Shown here piece after piece: positions 44,007 through 52,144 of a stretch of DNA of 63,340 bases. Each line of letters opens with the position of its first letter. Position 1 is the stretch's first letter. The position numbers and the translations under genes were made by a program. The notes under the pieces were generated by a model that had not been told where the DNA came from, did no database searches, and was given only the letters and a program-made list of their open reading frames with translations. The DNA is from an uncultured Muribaculaceae bacterium. GTDB lineage: Bacteria > Bacteroidota > Bacteroidia > Bacteroidales > Muribaculaceae. Location: positions 1 through 63,340 of the forward strand of contig CAJGBY010000012.1 of the NCBI GenBank assembly GCA_904501735.1. Reading direction: 5' to 3'.

Positions 44007-46628
44007 ATGATAAATAACTCTACTATCCAAAACGGTCAACAACAAGGTCTTTCAAACACCAACGAAAAACTACGATTCGACATCAGTTCGCCCAATGCCA
44101 AGCACGAATTGTGCAAATACAAGGGTGTTGAATATGTAGTTCCTAAAGACACACGCGAGAACAGCACCTTCAATCGTTTCAAGTTGTCATCTCAAGGCAA
44201 CATTTTCAATTTCAACAGCAATGCACTGATTATCGACCCACAATTCAAGGACAAATCTCGTCTTGAGATAACTCTGTTCAGCGACCATGAATTCGTCGAA
44301 TACAACGCATTCATCTACCTTTATCGCAAAGGTCAGAGCCAACCTATCGACTTTCGCAACTTGACCGACGATTTCTGCATCGAGGCTATTTTCAGCCTTA
44401 GCTACCTCTACCCTGGCGATTACTTCTTTGTAATATCCAATTTCACACCAAGCGACAAAACCCAAGAGCGTCTATTCGAGCTCATGGGCGACCGCTACAT
44501 CTATCCATTCACAGTATTCCACTGCGACAATAGCATCAAATCGCCTACCGTCAAGCTCATCGAGTCGGAGATTCCCCCTCTCCCAACTCAGAACACCGAC
44601 GATCCACTCTTCTTCACAATGCGATTCAAGGAATCAACGCCTTGTTTGAAAATCTACGATGCCGTGTGCGTGAGCAAGGACTTGTCGCTCGTAAGCTACA
44701 GCCCATCGTATGTCGTGCGAGAACACAGTCGCATCCTTCGCCTATATTTCAAGCCGAAATCCAACTGGAAGGCAGGCACCTACTACATCTACATTCAGGT
44801 GAACACTATGCCTGTCTACAAGGTATCGTTCGATGTCAGCGACTCCGAAGACATCACTTTCAAATGGGAACTTATCAATCAATCCACCGAAGACTATCTA
44901 ATCTGTAAAGCTATGCACAACACTAACAGCGCTTGGCGCAACCTTATCGACAAACCCGGCACAAAGCAGCTACAAAATGCCGTAAAAAGCCACCTTCCTC
45001 TCGTCGAATTGAACGAAACTCGCAAGAAGAAAGACTTGGAGCCTCACTCTTACAGCCTCAACTTCACCATTGCCACCGACAATGGCTCGTTCGACGAAAG
45101 TGCACTTCGCGATTTTGCGTGCTGCCTGCACAATGTGGATCACATACGCGTTGTTACCGACAAATGCGAAAACCTTATCAACTCAAATGACGGTCCATTC
45201 TCAAGATCCAACAGCAGCGATTTGGAAATCAACCTATTCGACGACTCTTGTCTGTGCATCACCAACATTCATCACTTGTGCAGTCCACAAGGCATCGCTT
45301 ATGTCGATCTTCTTATCGAGGAAATGACCTCCCACACCAACTACACCGTGTTTCTTGTGGGTACCGAAAGGCAAATCTACGATGTGTTCCAAGCTCACTC
45401 AAGACTCAAAGCATTCTTCCCTAAGAAGAATCACCTACAACTTGAGCCTCTCACAGCCATCGACATCGCGCACAGCATCTACAAGCACCTCGGCGAGCTC
45501 AATGTATATGTCCACGAAGATCACAAAACGATTTTCCAAAACCAACTTGAGGTTCTTGCCAATGCCGGAAAGCTAAAGAAGCTCACCGATAAGGACATTC
45601 TGCACTTTGTGTATTCTTGCATTATGACTCGCTACACCGAGCGCATCAAGCACCAAATTTCGCACTCTTATGGCTCCGACATTGTCGAAAGTGTGATTAT
45701 CGATGACATCGACATCAACCAACTTGCCGACAGCAACAACGACCAAGACTATGCTATCGAGCTCAACAACATGATTGGACTCCAAAACCTCAAAACATCT
45801 TTGGCTAAGATGTTCAATCTCACAAAGTTCAATCAGATGCGCCACAGTTTGGGGCTAAAATCCAAGGACAACGGCTGCCACCACATGATTTTCACTGGCA
45901 ACCCAGGCACTGGCAAGACCACCGTTGCCAAACTCATCGGCAAGGCGTTCCATTCTATTGGTATCCTTAGCAAAGGCGATGTGATCGTTACCGAGCGAAG
46001 CAAGATTGTGGGACGCTACTTGGGCGAAACCGAGAAAAACATCAGCGACATCCTTAGCCAAGCCCAAGGCAATGTGCTATTTGTTGACGAGGCCTACACC
46101 CTCATTACCGATGGCGACGACCGCCGCGACTTTGGCAATCGCATCATCGATGCTCTACTCACAGTACTTTCGCAAAAGAACCCCGACATGGTTATCATCT
46201 TTGCTGGCTACAAGAGGGAAATCGAGCGCATGTTGGATGTCAACCCTGGTCTAAATGGTCGCTTCCCTCATCGTTTCAATTTCGACGACTACTCGGCACA
46301 AGAATTGATGCTCATCGCCGAGCAACTCATCGAGTCCGAGCAATACAAGCTCACCGACGATGCTCGCCTTCGCTTGCATGAAACGATTGCCGAAAGCCTT
46401 GAGCATAAGAACAAGAATTTCAGCAATGCGCGTTGGATCACGCAATATGTTGTCAACGGCATCATTCCCGAAGTGGCCAATCGCCTTATCTCATCGGAAT
46501 GTGCACTCGATGTTGAGGCTTTCCAAACCATCACCATCGACGATGTCAATCATGCCTACAAGTCTTTCTCGCTTGTCAAGGGGAAAAGCATCATCAACTT
46601 ACCAAAAGTTGGTTTTAAAATCGCATAA
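44007..46628 (+). CDS. AAA+ ATPase of the CbxX/CfqX (SpoVK) type with degenerate upstream AAA-like region
   Basis: 873 residues, no signal peptide. Residues about 60-285 are beta-rich and unrecognised, with two Ig-like blocks. Residues about 350-500 look like an AAA fold without a P-loop (CLCITNIHHLC in the Walker B place, then VFLVGTER). Residues 585-870 are an intact CbxX/CfqX AAA module: Walker A GNPGTGKT (631-638), Walker B VLFVDEA (690-696), sensor-type IIFAGY, and the arginine-finger-like GLNGRFPHRF. CbxX-type ATPases remodel protein complexes. The target is unknown and no partner gene is adjacent. The unusually long structured leader precedes it, and a terminator follows. Confidence 0.8.
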   Translation: MINNSTIQNGQQQGLSNTNEKLRFDISSPNAKHELCKYKGVEYVVPKDTRENSTFNRFKLSSQGNIFNFNSNALIIDPQFKDKSRLEITLFSDHEFVEYNAFIYLYRKGQSQPIDFRNLTDDFCIEAIFSLSYLYPGDYFFVISNFTPSDKTQERLFELMGDRYIYPFTVFHCDNSIKSPTVKLIESEIPPLPTQNTDDPLFFTMRFKESTPCLKIYDAVCVSKDLSLVSYSPSYVVREHSRILRLYFKPKSNWKAGTYYIYIQVNTMPVYKVSFDVSDSEDITFKWELINQSTEDYLICKAMHNTNSAWRNLIDKPGTKQLQNAVKSHLPLVELNETRKKKDLEPHSYSLNFTIATDNGSFDESALRDFACCLHNVDHIRVVTDKCENLINSNDGPFSRSNSSDLEINLFDDSCLCITNIHHLCSPQGIAYVDLLIEEMTSHTNYTVFLVGTERQIYDVFQAHSRLKAFFPKKNHLQLEPLTAIDIAHSIYKHLGELNVYVHEDHKTIFQNQLEVLANAGKLKKLTDKDILHFVYSCIMTRYTERIKHQISHSYGSDIVESVIIDDIDINQLADSNNDQDYAIELNNMIGLQNLKTSLAKMFNLTKFNQMRHSLGLKSKDNGCHHMIFTGNPGTGKTTVAKLIGKAFHSIGILSKGDVIVTERSKIVGRYLGETEKNISDILSQAQGNVLFVDEAYTLITDGDDRRDFGNRIIDALLTVLSQKNPDMVIIFAGYKREIERMLDVNPGLNGRFPHRFNFDDYSAQELMLIAEQLIESEQYKLTDDARLRLHETIAESLEHKNKNFSNARWITQYVVNGIIPEVANRLISSECALDVEAFQTITIDDVNHAYKSFSLVKGKSIINLPKVGFKIA

Positions 46629-46632
46629 ATGT

Positions 46633-46664
46633 TAAAAGAGGCACTTTTTAGTGTCTCTTTTTTC
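46633..46664 (+). terminator. Terminator of the AAA+ gene
   Basis: AAAGAGGCACT and AGTGTCTCTTT form a hairpin (one G-U) followed by a T run. Confidence 0.75.
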
Positions 46665-46685
46665 TATTTGTAACATTATAATTAT

Positions 46686-46693
46686 TACTTTTG
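46686..46693 (+). promoter_or_regulatory. -7 box of mnmD, implying a leaderless mRNA
   Basis: TACTTTTG ends 5 nt before the ATG at 46699. With the usual distance from this box, transcription would start at or next to the ATG. Confidence 0.5.
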
Positions 46694-46698
46694 CCTAT

Positions 46699-47373
46699 AT
46701 GAACGACAACAATAGTCTGAAAATCGAAATCACGGCCGACGGTTCGGCTACTATTCTCGTGGAGAATCTCGACGAGCACTACCATTCGGTGAAGGGAGCC
46801 CTCACCGAGTCGCTACACATCTATCGCGACTGTGCGTTTGTGCATCGTGCCAAGAGCCCTTTCCACGCACCTCTACGACTGCTCGAAGTGGGTTTCGGCA
46901 CTGGGCTTAATGCTGTGGTTACAGCTATGTTTGCCAACGCCGACGCACCAGTTCATTACATCACCCTCGAGAAATTTCCTCTCGAACTCGATTTTGTTAA
47001 GCAGTTACACTATGGCGATTGCATCGACAAGCAACTATTCGACGCTATTCATGCTGCCGAATGGAACACGCCGATAGCAATCACGCCCTATTTCACTATC
47101 GAAAAGCGCCACTGCGACTACACAGTCGACCCTCTACCCACCGATATCGATGTGGTGTATTTCGATGCCTTCGCACCCGAAAAGCAACCCGACATGTGGT
47201 CGACACAATGCTTCGACCGACTCGTTAGCTCTATGAACAACGATGCCGTGCTCACCACCTATTGTGCTAAAGGCGAAATCCGTCGCACTCTGCAAGCCTC
47301 AGGACTCACCGTCGAACGCCTTGCAGGACCTGTCGGTGGTAAACGAGAAATCCTTCGTGCAACCAAACCATAA
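46699..47373 (+). CDS. mnmD: MnmD-like tRNA wobble-uridine methyltransferase
   Basis: 224 residues from the ATG at 46699. An upstream in-frame start (46651) would put a hydrophobic stretch and the -7 box inside the gene, so it is rejected. The SAM-binding Rossmann motif is LLEVGFGTGLNAV. DVVYFDAFAPEKQPDMW is the signature of the MnmC N-terminal/MnmD family, and PVGGKREILRA is the conserved C-terminus. The enzyme completes 5-methylaminomethyl-2-thiouridine at tRNA position 34. Only the methyltransferase half is present, without the FAD-oxidase domain of E. coli MnmC. The next gene, dedA, starts 3 nt after the stop. Confidence 0.88.
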   Translation: MNDNNSLKIEITADGSATILVENLDEHYHSVKGALTESLHIYRDCAFVHRAKSPFHAPLRLLEVGFGTGLNAVVTAMFANADAPVHYITLEKFPLELDFVKQLHYGDCIDKQLFDAIHAAEWNTPIAITPYFTIEKRHCDYTVDPLPTDIDVVYFDAFAPEKQPDMWSTQCFDRLVSSMNNDAVLTTYCAKGEIRRTLQASGLTVERLAGPVGGKREILRATKP

Positions 47374-47376
47374 CAC

Positions 47377-48036
47377 ATGCAGCCAATGGACATTATCACC
47401 ACTTTCATATCATCACTCATCGATTGGTACACCAATAGCCTAAGTTATTGGGTGCTCACTTTGCTGATGATACTCGAAAATTCCATTGTTCCATTGCCTG
47501 CCGAACTCATCGTGGCTCCTGCTGCCTACAATGCAGCCACAGGACGACTCAGTTTCCCTATCATCATCCTTTGCACTACATTTGGCTCTATCGTTGGAGC
47601 TATTATCAACTACTACCTATCACTATTTCTTGGGCGAGAACTCATCTATCGCTTTGTCGATAGCCGTTGGGGCAAGCTTTTGATGCTCGACACTGAGAAA
47701 CTCAAACAAGCCGAGCAATTTTTCCTAAAACGAGGCAAAACAGCCACTTTCATCGGTCGCCTCATCCCTGTGGGCCGACAACTCGTATCTATTCCTGCAG
47801 GATTGGCTCGCATGCCCATCCTCACATTCATTTTATACACGGCCATCGGATCTGCCATTTGGAACACACTATTAGCAAGCATCGGATATTTCCTTGCTGC
47901 CATCATTCCACCCGAGCAATTAGGCGCTACGGTCAATAAATACAGCATCGAAATAAGCATTATTTTCGTTGCTATTTGCGTCGTGTACTACATCGCTAAG
48001 AAATTTATTAAGCGCAAAAAGTCTAACCAAAACTAA
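47377..48036 (+). CDS. DedA family membrane protein
   Basis: 219 residues with about five to six hydrophobic segments. The DedA/SNARE-associated core is visible: ENSIVPLPAELIVAPAAY, TTFGSIVGAIINYYLSLFLGRELI, FLKRGKTATFIGRLIPVGRQLVSIPAGLARM. The motif FxGRxxPxxR, conserved in the family, is present as FIGRLIPVGRQ. DedA proteins act in lipid carrier recycling and membrane homeostasis. It starts 3 nt after mnmD, so the two are co-transcribed. An alternative start at Met4 is possible. Confidence 0.88.
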   Translation: MQPMDIITTFISSLIDWYTNSLSYWVLTLLMILENSIVPLPAELIVAPAAYNAATGRLSFPIIILCTTFGSIVGAIINYYLSLFLGRELIYRFVDSRWGKLLMLDTEKLKQAEQFFLKRGKTATFIGRLIPVGRQLVSIPAGLARMPILTFILYTAIGSAIWNTLLASIGYFLAAIIPPEQLGATVNKYSIEISIIFVAICVVYYIAKKFIKRKKSNQN

Positions 48037-48073
48037 ACCAAAAGCCCGTCATTATTGTTATTTTACTGAGGGC

Positions 48074-48109
48074 ATAGACAAAATCTATATGCACATAGAA
48101 TTTAGCTGT
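48074..48109 (+). promoter_or_regulatory. Candidate OxyR operator of desulfoferrodoxin
   Basis: ATAG-N7-CTAT-N6-ATAG-N7-CTGT, ending 22 bp before the -7 box, the same geometry as the rubrerythrin operator 10.5 kb away. Confidence 0.78.
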
Positions 48110-48139
48110 TGCAAAAATTTCTAAGCCTTATTAACTTTG
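48109..48139 (+). promoter_or_regulatory. Desulfoferrodoxin promoter
   Basis: TTG (48109-48111), 20-bp spacer, TAACTTTG (48132-48139). Confidence 0.7.
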
Positions 48140-48199
48140 CTATCACAAAACAAGAACAATAATAAAAATTAAATACGAACAATTAAAAACTACTTGACT

Positions 48200-48574
48200 A
48201 TGGCAACTAAATTTTTCAAATGCAAACATTGTGGTAATGTAATAGTAAAAACTGTTGATTCTGGAGTACCTGTTGTGTGCTGTGGCGAAAAGATGGAAGA
48301 ACTTGTAGCTAACACTGTTGACGCAAGCAAAGAAAAGCATGTACCTGTAGTAACTAAGCTTGACGAATGCACTATCAAGGTCGAAGTAGGTAGCGTAGCT
48401 CACCCAATGGCTCCTGAACATCACATTTCATTCATATATGTTGAAACCGAAAATGGTGGTATCATTGCTCACCTTAAGGACAAACCAGAAGCTACATTCT
48501 GCATCTGCAACGACAAGCCTGTCGCAGTGTACGAATATTGCAACCTACACGGTTTGTGGAAAGTTGAACTATAA
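48200..48574 (+). CDS. dfx: Desulfoferrodoxin (superoxide reductase, two-centre type)
   Basis: Reduces superoxide to H2O2 without making O2, an anaerobe strategy. 124 residues from the ATG at 48200 (a TTG two codons upstream is not needed). Centre I: Cys8-x2-Cys11 and Cys27-Cys28 (desulforedoxin-like). Centre II: His in EKHVP, His-Pro-Met, HHI, and the Cys/His pair in YCNLHGLW, the standard four-His one-Cys site. The H2O2 it makes is handled by rubrerythrin and AhpCF, which share its operator type. The leader is about 60 nt. A strong terminator follows. Confidence 0.96.
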   Translation: MATKFFKCKHCGNVIVKTVDSGVPVVCCGEKMEELVANTVDASKEKHVPVVTKLDECTIKVEVGSVAHPMAPEHHISFIYVETENGGIIAHLKDKPEATFCICNDKPVAVYEYCNLHGLWKVEL

Positions 48575-48609
48575 TTTCTCACTTTATTTATAATATCTCT
48601 CTAAAAACG

Positions 48610-48646
48610 AAAATCCCGCCGAGGCTTTCCTCTGCGGGATTTTTTA
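48610..48646 (+). terminator. Terminator of desulfoferrodoxin
   Basis: AAAATCCCGC and GCGGGATTTT form a strong hairpin with an inner GAGG/CCTC stem, followed by TTTTTT. Confidence 0.88.
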
Positions 48647-48668
48647 TATTGTAATCTGTCGTTTTTCT

Positions 48669-49466
48669 TTAGAAATAATATGTAGCTGACACACCTATGC
48701 GGTCGTTGCCATATTTTTCATTGATTTCGCTGATCGATATATTTTTTTCCACCAAATCAGTAAAATAATGGCGATAATACACTCCCACATCGAAATGACG
48801 ACCAGTCACACCCACTTGCACAAGACCTGCCACAGTGCCACTGCCTTTCATCATCTTGATTGCTTCGCTATAGATAAACCCTACTTCATCGCCTATTTCA
48901 CGGCTGTATATATTTATACCACCTTCCACACCTGCACCTACATAGAATCGAGATGCTTCGGTTACCTTCAATACATTAAACTTTGCCATCAATGGAACGA
49001 TGATTTGTCCACCTATACCTTGGTGTAATTGATATTCCACGCCACCTGTGGCATTCACCAAATCGGTGTAATGACCATAACGAGCAGTAAGACCAAAATG
49101 CACACCGAAGTTGCCACTCAAAAAGTCTGCGCCACCACTAATACCAAGCGACCACTTGTTTGGTTTCTTTTCAGCACTTTCGCCATATTGCACAGTATTT
49201 TGTTCGCATTGCTCAAGTAACACCTTTGCTTGCACATCTTTAGGATTGATAGCCACAATTTCAGCAAGTTTCTCTTTAGCCTTACCAAACTCTTTGTGCT
49301 TCAAGTACCACTGAGCATCTTTCATCAATGCTTCACACTTTTTCAACAGCTTATCGCTCAATTTCACTGTAGATTTTTCAGTTTTCACCACTGCAGCGTT
49401 ATCTTGAGCCTGAACACTCATTGCTCCAAGCAACAAAGCACCCACTATAAATAGTTTTCTCATCAT
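48669..49466 (-). CDS. TPR-like domain + beta-barrel outer-membrane protein (second of a pair)
   Basis: 265 residues. Signal peptide ends near SVQAQD. Residues about 35-95 form helices of TPR type (LMKDAQWYLKHKEFGKAKEKLAEIVAINP). Residues about 100-265 form a small barrel (WSLGISGGADFLSGNFGVHFGLTARYG, ending SATYYF with a terminal Phe). The upstream gene encodes a sister with the same layout (FSFGVAGGMDFLSVNFASHIGLSVKYG, ending NVAYYF). The two are 13 nt apart and co-transcribed. A terminal Phe and paired aromatic strands support outer-membrane insertion. Function unknown. Confidence 0.78.
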   Translation of the reverse strand: MMRKLFIVGALLLGAMSVQAQDNAAVVKTEKSTVKLSDKLLKKCEALMKDAQWYLKHKEFGKAKEKLAEIVAINPKDVQAKVLLEQCEQNTVQYGESAEKKPNKWSLGISGGADFLSGNFGVHFGLTARYGHYTDLVNATGGVEYQLHQGIGGQIIVPLMAKFNVLKVTEASRFYVGAGVEGGINIYSREIGDEVGFIYSEAIKMMKGSGTVAGLVQVGVTGRHFDVGVYYRHYFTDLVEKNISISEINEKYGNDRIGVSATYYF

Positions 49467-49479
49467 AATATTTAGTTTT

Positions 49480-50334
49480 TTAGAAGTAATATGCTACATT
49501 AAATCCCACGCGACTATTTTCCATATAGTAAAAATATGGTGGTAATACTATATCATCAAAATATCCTTTGTAATACAGTCCCACATCAACATGACGCATA
49601 GTCAATCCCAAATGCACCAATCCAGCAATTGAACTACTTGGCATTGCTATCATATCAGTAGGATAATATCTTCCTGTGTAATTTTGGCGTGCAGTCAAGC
49701 GAATACCATACTCAGCACCTGCGCCAACATAGAATCTGCAACTATTTGACACATCTACCAAATTCAGCTTCACCCACAGAGGGATTGCTATCTGCGACCC
49801 AATGACATCAATTCCATTTTCTTCGAAGTCATACCTATTTTCGTAAGCAAAATGCTGATTATACTCTACACCGAGTACCACATTCACAAGATCGCGATAA
49901 TAACCATATTTCACGCTCAATCCAATATGGCTGGCAAAATTTACCGACAAAAAATCCATTCCGCCTGCTACTCCAAACGAGAATCGATTATACCATTTGC
50001 CATTACCCAATTTTATCTTATTTTCGGCGCTTTCGGCTTTTAGTGAATAAGCCTTCTTATTCTCGATATTATAACTCAATGCTTTATCAAGCATATCAAA
50101 CGATTTTCCATAGAATCCTCGCTTAAAATACCACTCGGCATCTTTTAGATAAGCATTGCATTTCTTTTCGGCTTTGTGTTCTGCCTCTGCAATAGAGTCC
50201 ATCTGGTTCACCAATCTAATAGCCTGAGAATAATCTCCCACTTTGAATAGGCTATCTATCTCTTGCTGTGTTTGAGCTTGAATGGTAATATTCCAAATAG
50301 ATAGTATGAATAATATCAACACATATTTCTTCAT
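49480..50334 (-). CDS. TPR-like domain + beta-barrel outer-membrane protein (first of a pair)
   Basis: 284 residues. Signal peptide ends near IQAQTQ. An N-terminal helical part contains KKCNAYLKDAEWYFKRGFYGKSFDML, matching the LMKDAQWYLKHKEFGKA unit of the downstream sister. The C-terminal barrel begins FSFGVAGGMDFLSVNF and ends VGFNVAYYF. Sequence differences are spread over the whole length, so the duplication is not recent. The upstream region includes a short G-rich minus-strand run near 50391-50397. Function unknown; a periplasmic-facing helical arm on a small barrel suggests tethering of a partner. Confidence 0.76.
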   Translation of the reverse strand: MKKYVLILFILSIWNITIQAQTQQEIDSLFKVGDYSQAIRLVNQMDSIAEAEHKAEKKCNAYLKDAEWYFKRGFYGKSFDMLDKALSYNIENKKAYSLKAESAENKIKLGNGKWYNRFSFGVAGGMDFLSVNFASHIGLSVKYGYYRDLVNVVLGVEYNQHFAYENRYDFEENGIDVIGSQIAIPLWVKLNLVDVSNSCRFYVGAGAEYGIRLTARQNYTGRYYPTDMIAMPSSSIAGLVHLGLTMRHVDVGLYYKGYFDDIVLPPYFYYMENSRVGFNVAYYF

Positions 50335-50453
50335 AGATTCGATGGCTTTTTTCTGCTGGTAAAATTACTAATAAATCATCAAAGGTCTTACCCCCCCTGT
50401 TAAAAAATGTTAAGTTTTCCCTACACTATAGCCCCTTTCAATGCTTTTTCGGG

Positions 50454-51302
50454 CTACTGACGGTATTTCTTGGTTATCGACGCATAGCCACATCGCTTGC
50501 ACAAGTCTTCCACAGCAATATGGCTCGTAAACCCATCATATATGGCTTTTGCACGAGGCGAAGCTACTATGTCTTCGAGCGATTGCTCAAATAGATTACC
50601 CAACACTATATCACCTGCATGATCCAAACAACAAGGCACCACACTACCATCTACAAGCACTCCCACTTGATTGCGCAAAGCATAACAGAACACCTCTTTC
50701 GATTCTATTTCTTCACGCTCGCTATCGGGCCACTCAAACATTCGGTCATATTCAATGTAGATATTATCGGCAACCTTCCAGCCATTATCTCGCGTCAACC
50801 TTGTCAACTTGTATCGAGCTCCTATGATGTCCAATATCTTGTCATTAGCCGTGTCTTGCCCTCCTTCGTTCCACAATCGTAGCACAATAATGATGCCTTT
50901 TTCGGCAGCCTTTTCGGCAAACGATACCACTTCATTTACATACTCGGCCACATCTACCTTTCCGTTTCCTTCTTGCGAATGTAACGAGATTTGTATCTTG
51001 TAAGGCTGAGCTTCAATCACACTTTCGGCTTTATTCACAAGGGTGCCATTAGTGGTAAGCACTGGCACAAAACCTTTTGTGCGTGCCTTCGCTATAAAAT
51101 TAGGCAACTCGGGATGTAGAAATGGCTCACCCATAAGATGAAAATACAAGAATTTCACCTCACCTTGCAACTTGTCGGTAAGTTGATCAAACTCCTCGCC
51201 CGACATAAAACGCTTTGCTCGGTCTGTTTTCGGACAGAACGCGCAGTTCAAATTGCACACATTGGTTATTTCAAGATAGCAACGCTGTATCATAGTCTTC
51301 AC
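50454..51302 (-). CDS. Radical SAM/SPASM domain protein
   Basis: 282 residues counting from a GTG at 51302, whose GTGA overlaps the stop of the phosphodiesterase gene; an ATG three codons later (51293) is the alternative. The [4Fe-4S]/SAM motif Cys16-x3-Cys20-x2-Cys23 lies in ITNVCNLNCAFCPKT. The C-terminal SPASM-type cysteines appear in VVPCCLDHAGDIVLGNL and LCKRCGYAS. Such proteins mature peptides or enzymes such as sulfatases, but no sulfatase or small precursor gene is adjacent. Overlap with the upstream gene indicates translational coupling. Substrate unknown. Confidence 0.88.
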   Translation of the reverse strand: MKTMIQRCYLEITNVCNLNCAFCPKTDRAKRFMSGEEFDQLTDKLQGEVKFLYFHLMGEPFLHPELPNFIAKARTKGFVPVLTTNGTLVNKAESVIEAQPYKIQISLHSQEGNGKVDVAEYVNEVVSFAEKAAEKGIIIVLRLWNEGGQDTANDKILDIIGARYKLTRLTRDNGWKVADNIYIEYDRMFEWPDSEREEIESKEVFCYALRNQVGVLVDGSVVPCCLDHAGDIVLGNLFEQSLEDIVASPRAKAIYDGFTSHIAVEDLCKRCGYASITKKYRQ

Positions 51303-51793
51303 CTATTACCCAATTCAATAATTTCACAATCCTTTATTGTTCCCTCATCAATGGTGAGAATCACAAGTGTGCGCACCACATGCCACCCTTGCTTCCCTGC
51401 TGCACCAGGATTTATGTGCAGAAGATTGAGCATACGGTCGGGTATCACCTTTAAGATGTGCGAATGCCCACTTATCATCAAGTTGGGCTGTTCTTGAAGC
51501 AACATTGCCTTCACGCCTGGCGAATACTTACCGGGATAACCTCCTATGTGAGTCATCCACACCTTTACGCCATCTATCGTAAAGCATTCCACCGCTTTGA
51601 ATCGGCGACGCATCATTCCACCATCACAGTTGCCATACACTGCACGCACTGGCGCAACACTTTCGAGACGATTTATTACACTTTCATCGCCAATGTCGCC
51701 AGCATGCCATATCTCATCGCAACCACTGAAGTATTGCACATATTTATCGTCCCACCACGAATGCGTATCCGACAATATTCCTATTCGTTTCAT
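51299..51793 (-). CDS. YfcE/MJ0936-type metallophosphoesterase
   Basis: 164 residues. The calcineurin-like motifs are in order: GILSDTH, WHAGDIGD, VYGNCDG, VWMTHIGG and MISGHSHI. The small size and this order match the YfcE/MJ0936 phosphodiesterase family. It is probably a two-metal cytoplasmic phosphodiesterase with unknown natural substrate. A promoter with TTG, 19-bp spacer and TAACTTTG lies upstream (51815-51844 region, minus strand). It forms a two-gene operon with the radical SAM gene. Confidence 0.92.
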   Translation of the reverse strand: MKRIGILSDTHSWWDDKYVQYFSGCDEIWHAGDIGDESVINRLESVAPVRAVYGNCDGGMMRRRFKAVECFTIDGVKVWMTHIGGYPGKYSPGVKAMLLQEQPNLMISGHSHILKVIPDRMLNLLHINPGAAGKQGWHVVRTLVILTIDEGTIKDCEIIELGNR

Positions 51794-51814
51794 CTCTTAT
51801 TATATCTTTAACTA

Positions 51815-51844
51815 CAAAGTTACATCACAATTTGCAAAAAACAA
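51815..51844 (-). promoter_or_regulatory. Promoter of the phosphoesterase-radical SAM operon
   Basis: Minus strand TTG (51844-51842), 19-bp spacer, TAACTTTG (51822-51815). Confidence 0.65.
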
Positions 51845-51865
51845 CCATTAACTCATATTTTTCAC

Positions 51866-51873
51866 TACCTTTG
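51866..51873 (+). promoter_or_regulatory. -7 box of the structured RNA at 51.9 kb
   Basis: TACCTTTG. A start about 6 nt downstream falls right before the first hairpin of the RNA (51881). No clear -33 is seen. Confidence 0.55.
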
Positions 51874-51879
51874 TACCAA

Positions 51880-52130
51880 TCTAAGACTCTGCAACGAGTT
51901 GTGAATCTTAGAGGACATATTTATAGTAAGCGTTAGCTTTATTCTTGTTTCTGAAAATCTCCAATTAGAAGAAACACCCAAGAGTAGAAGTTGATGCTCA
52001 CGCAGTGTATACGGCGTGGGCTTTTGCTCATTTGGGTGTAAGGTGTTTGGCGATACCTCAGAAACAAATAAGCTGAAGTCCTCGCTTTCTTTTTAAATAG
52101 TAACCATTTCTTCGGGGCTGAGAAACACAA
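51880..52130 (+). ncRNA. Compact structured RNA/leader before the membrane zinc-ribbon gene
   Basis: A nested fold is visible by eye. Stem A: CTAAGA (51881-51886) with TCTTAG (51906-51911), enclosing CAAC/GTTG. Stem B, long-range: AGCTT...TTGTTTCTGA (51935-51954) with TCAGAAACAA...AAGCT (52058-52074). Inside it, stem C: ACACCCAA (51974-51981) with TTGGGTGT (52032-52039), and stem D: GCTCACGC (51996-52003) with GCGTGGGC (52014-52021). AAACACC (51972-51978) can also pair with GGTGTTT (52042-52048), which excludes stem C, as in a switch. The 3' part ends GGGGCTGAGAAACAC before the next ATG. No known riboswitch class was recognised. Confidence 0.6.
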
Positions 52131-52144
52131 AAAACTTTTAAATT

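Noticed and set aside
51880..52130. Retron msr-msd RNA
   Set aside because: No reverse transcriptase gene is nearby; the next gene is a membrane zinc-ribbon protein.
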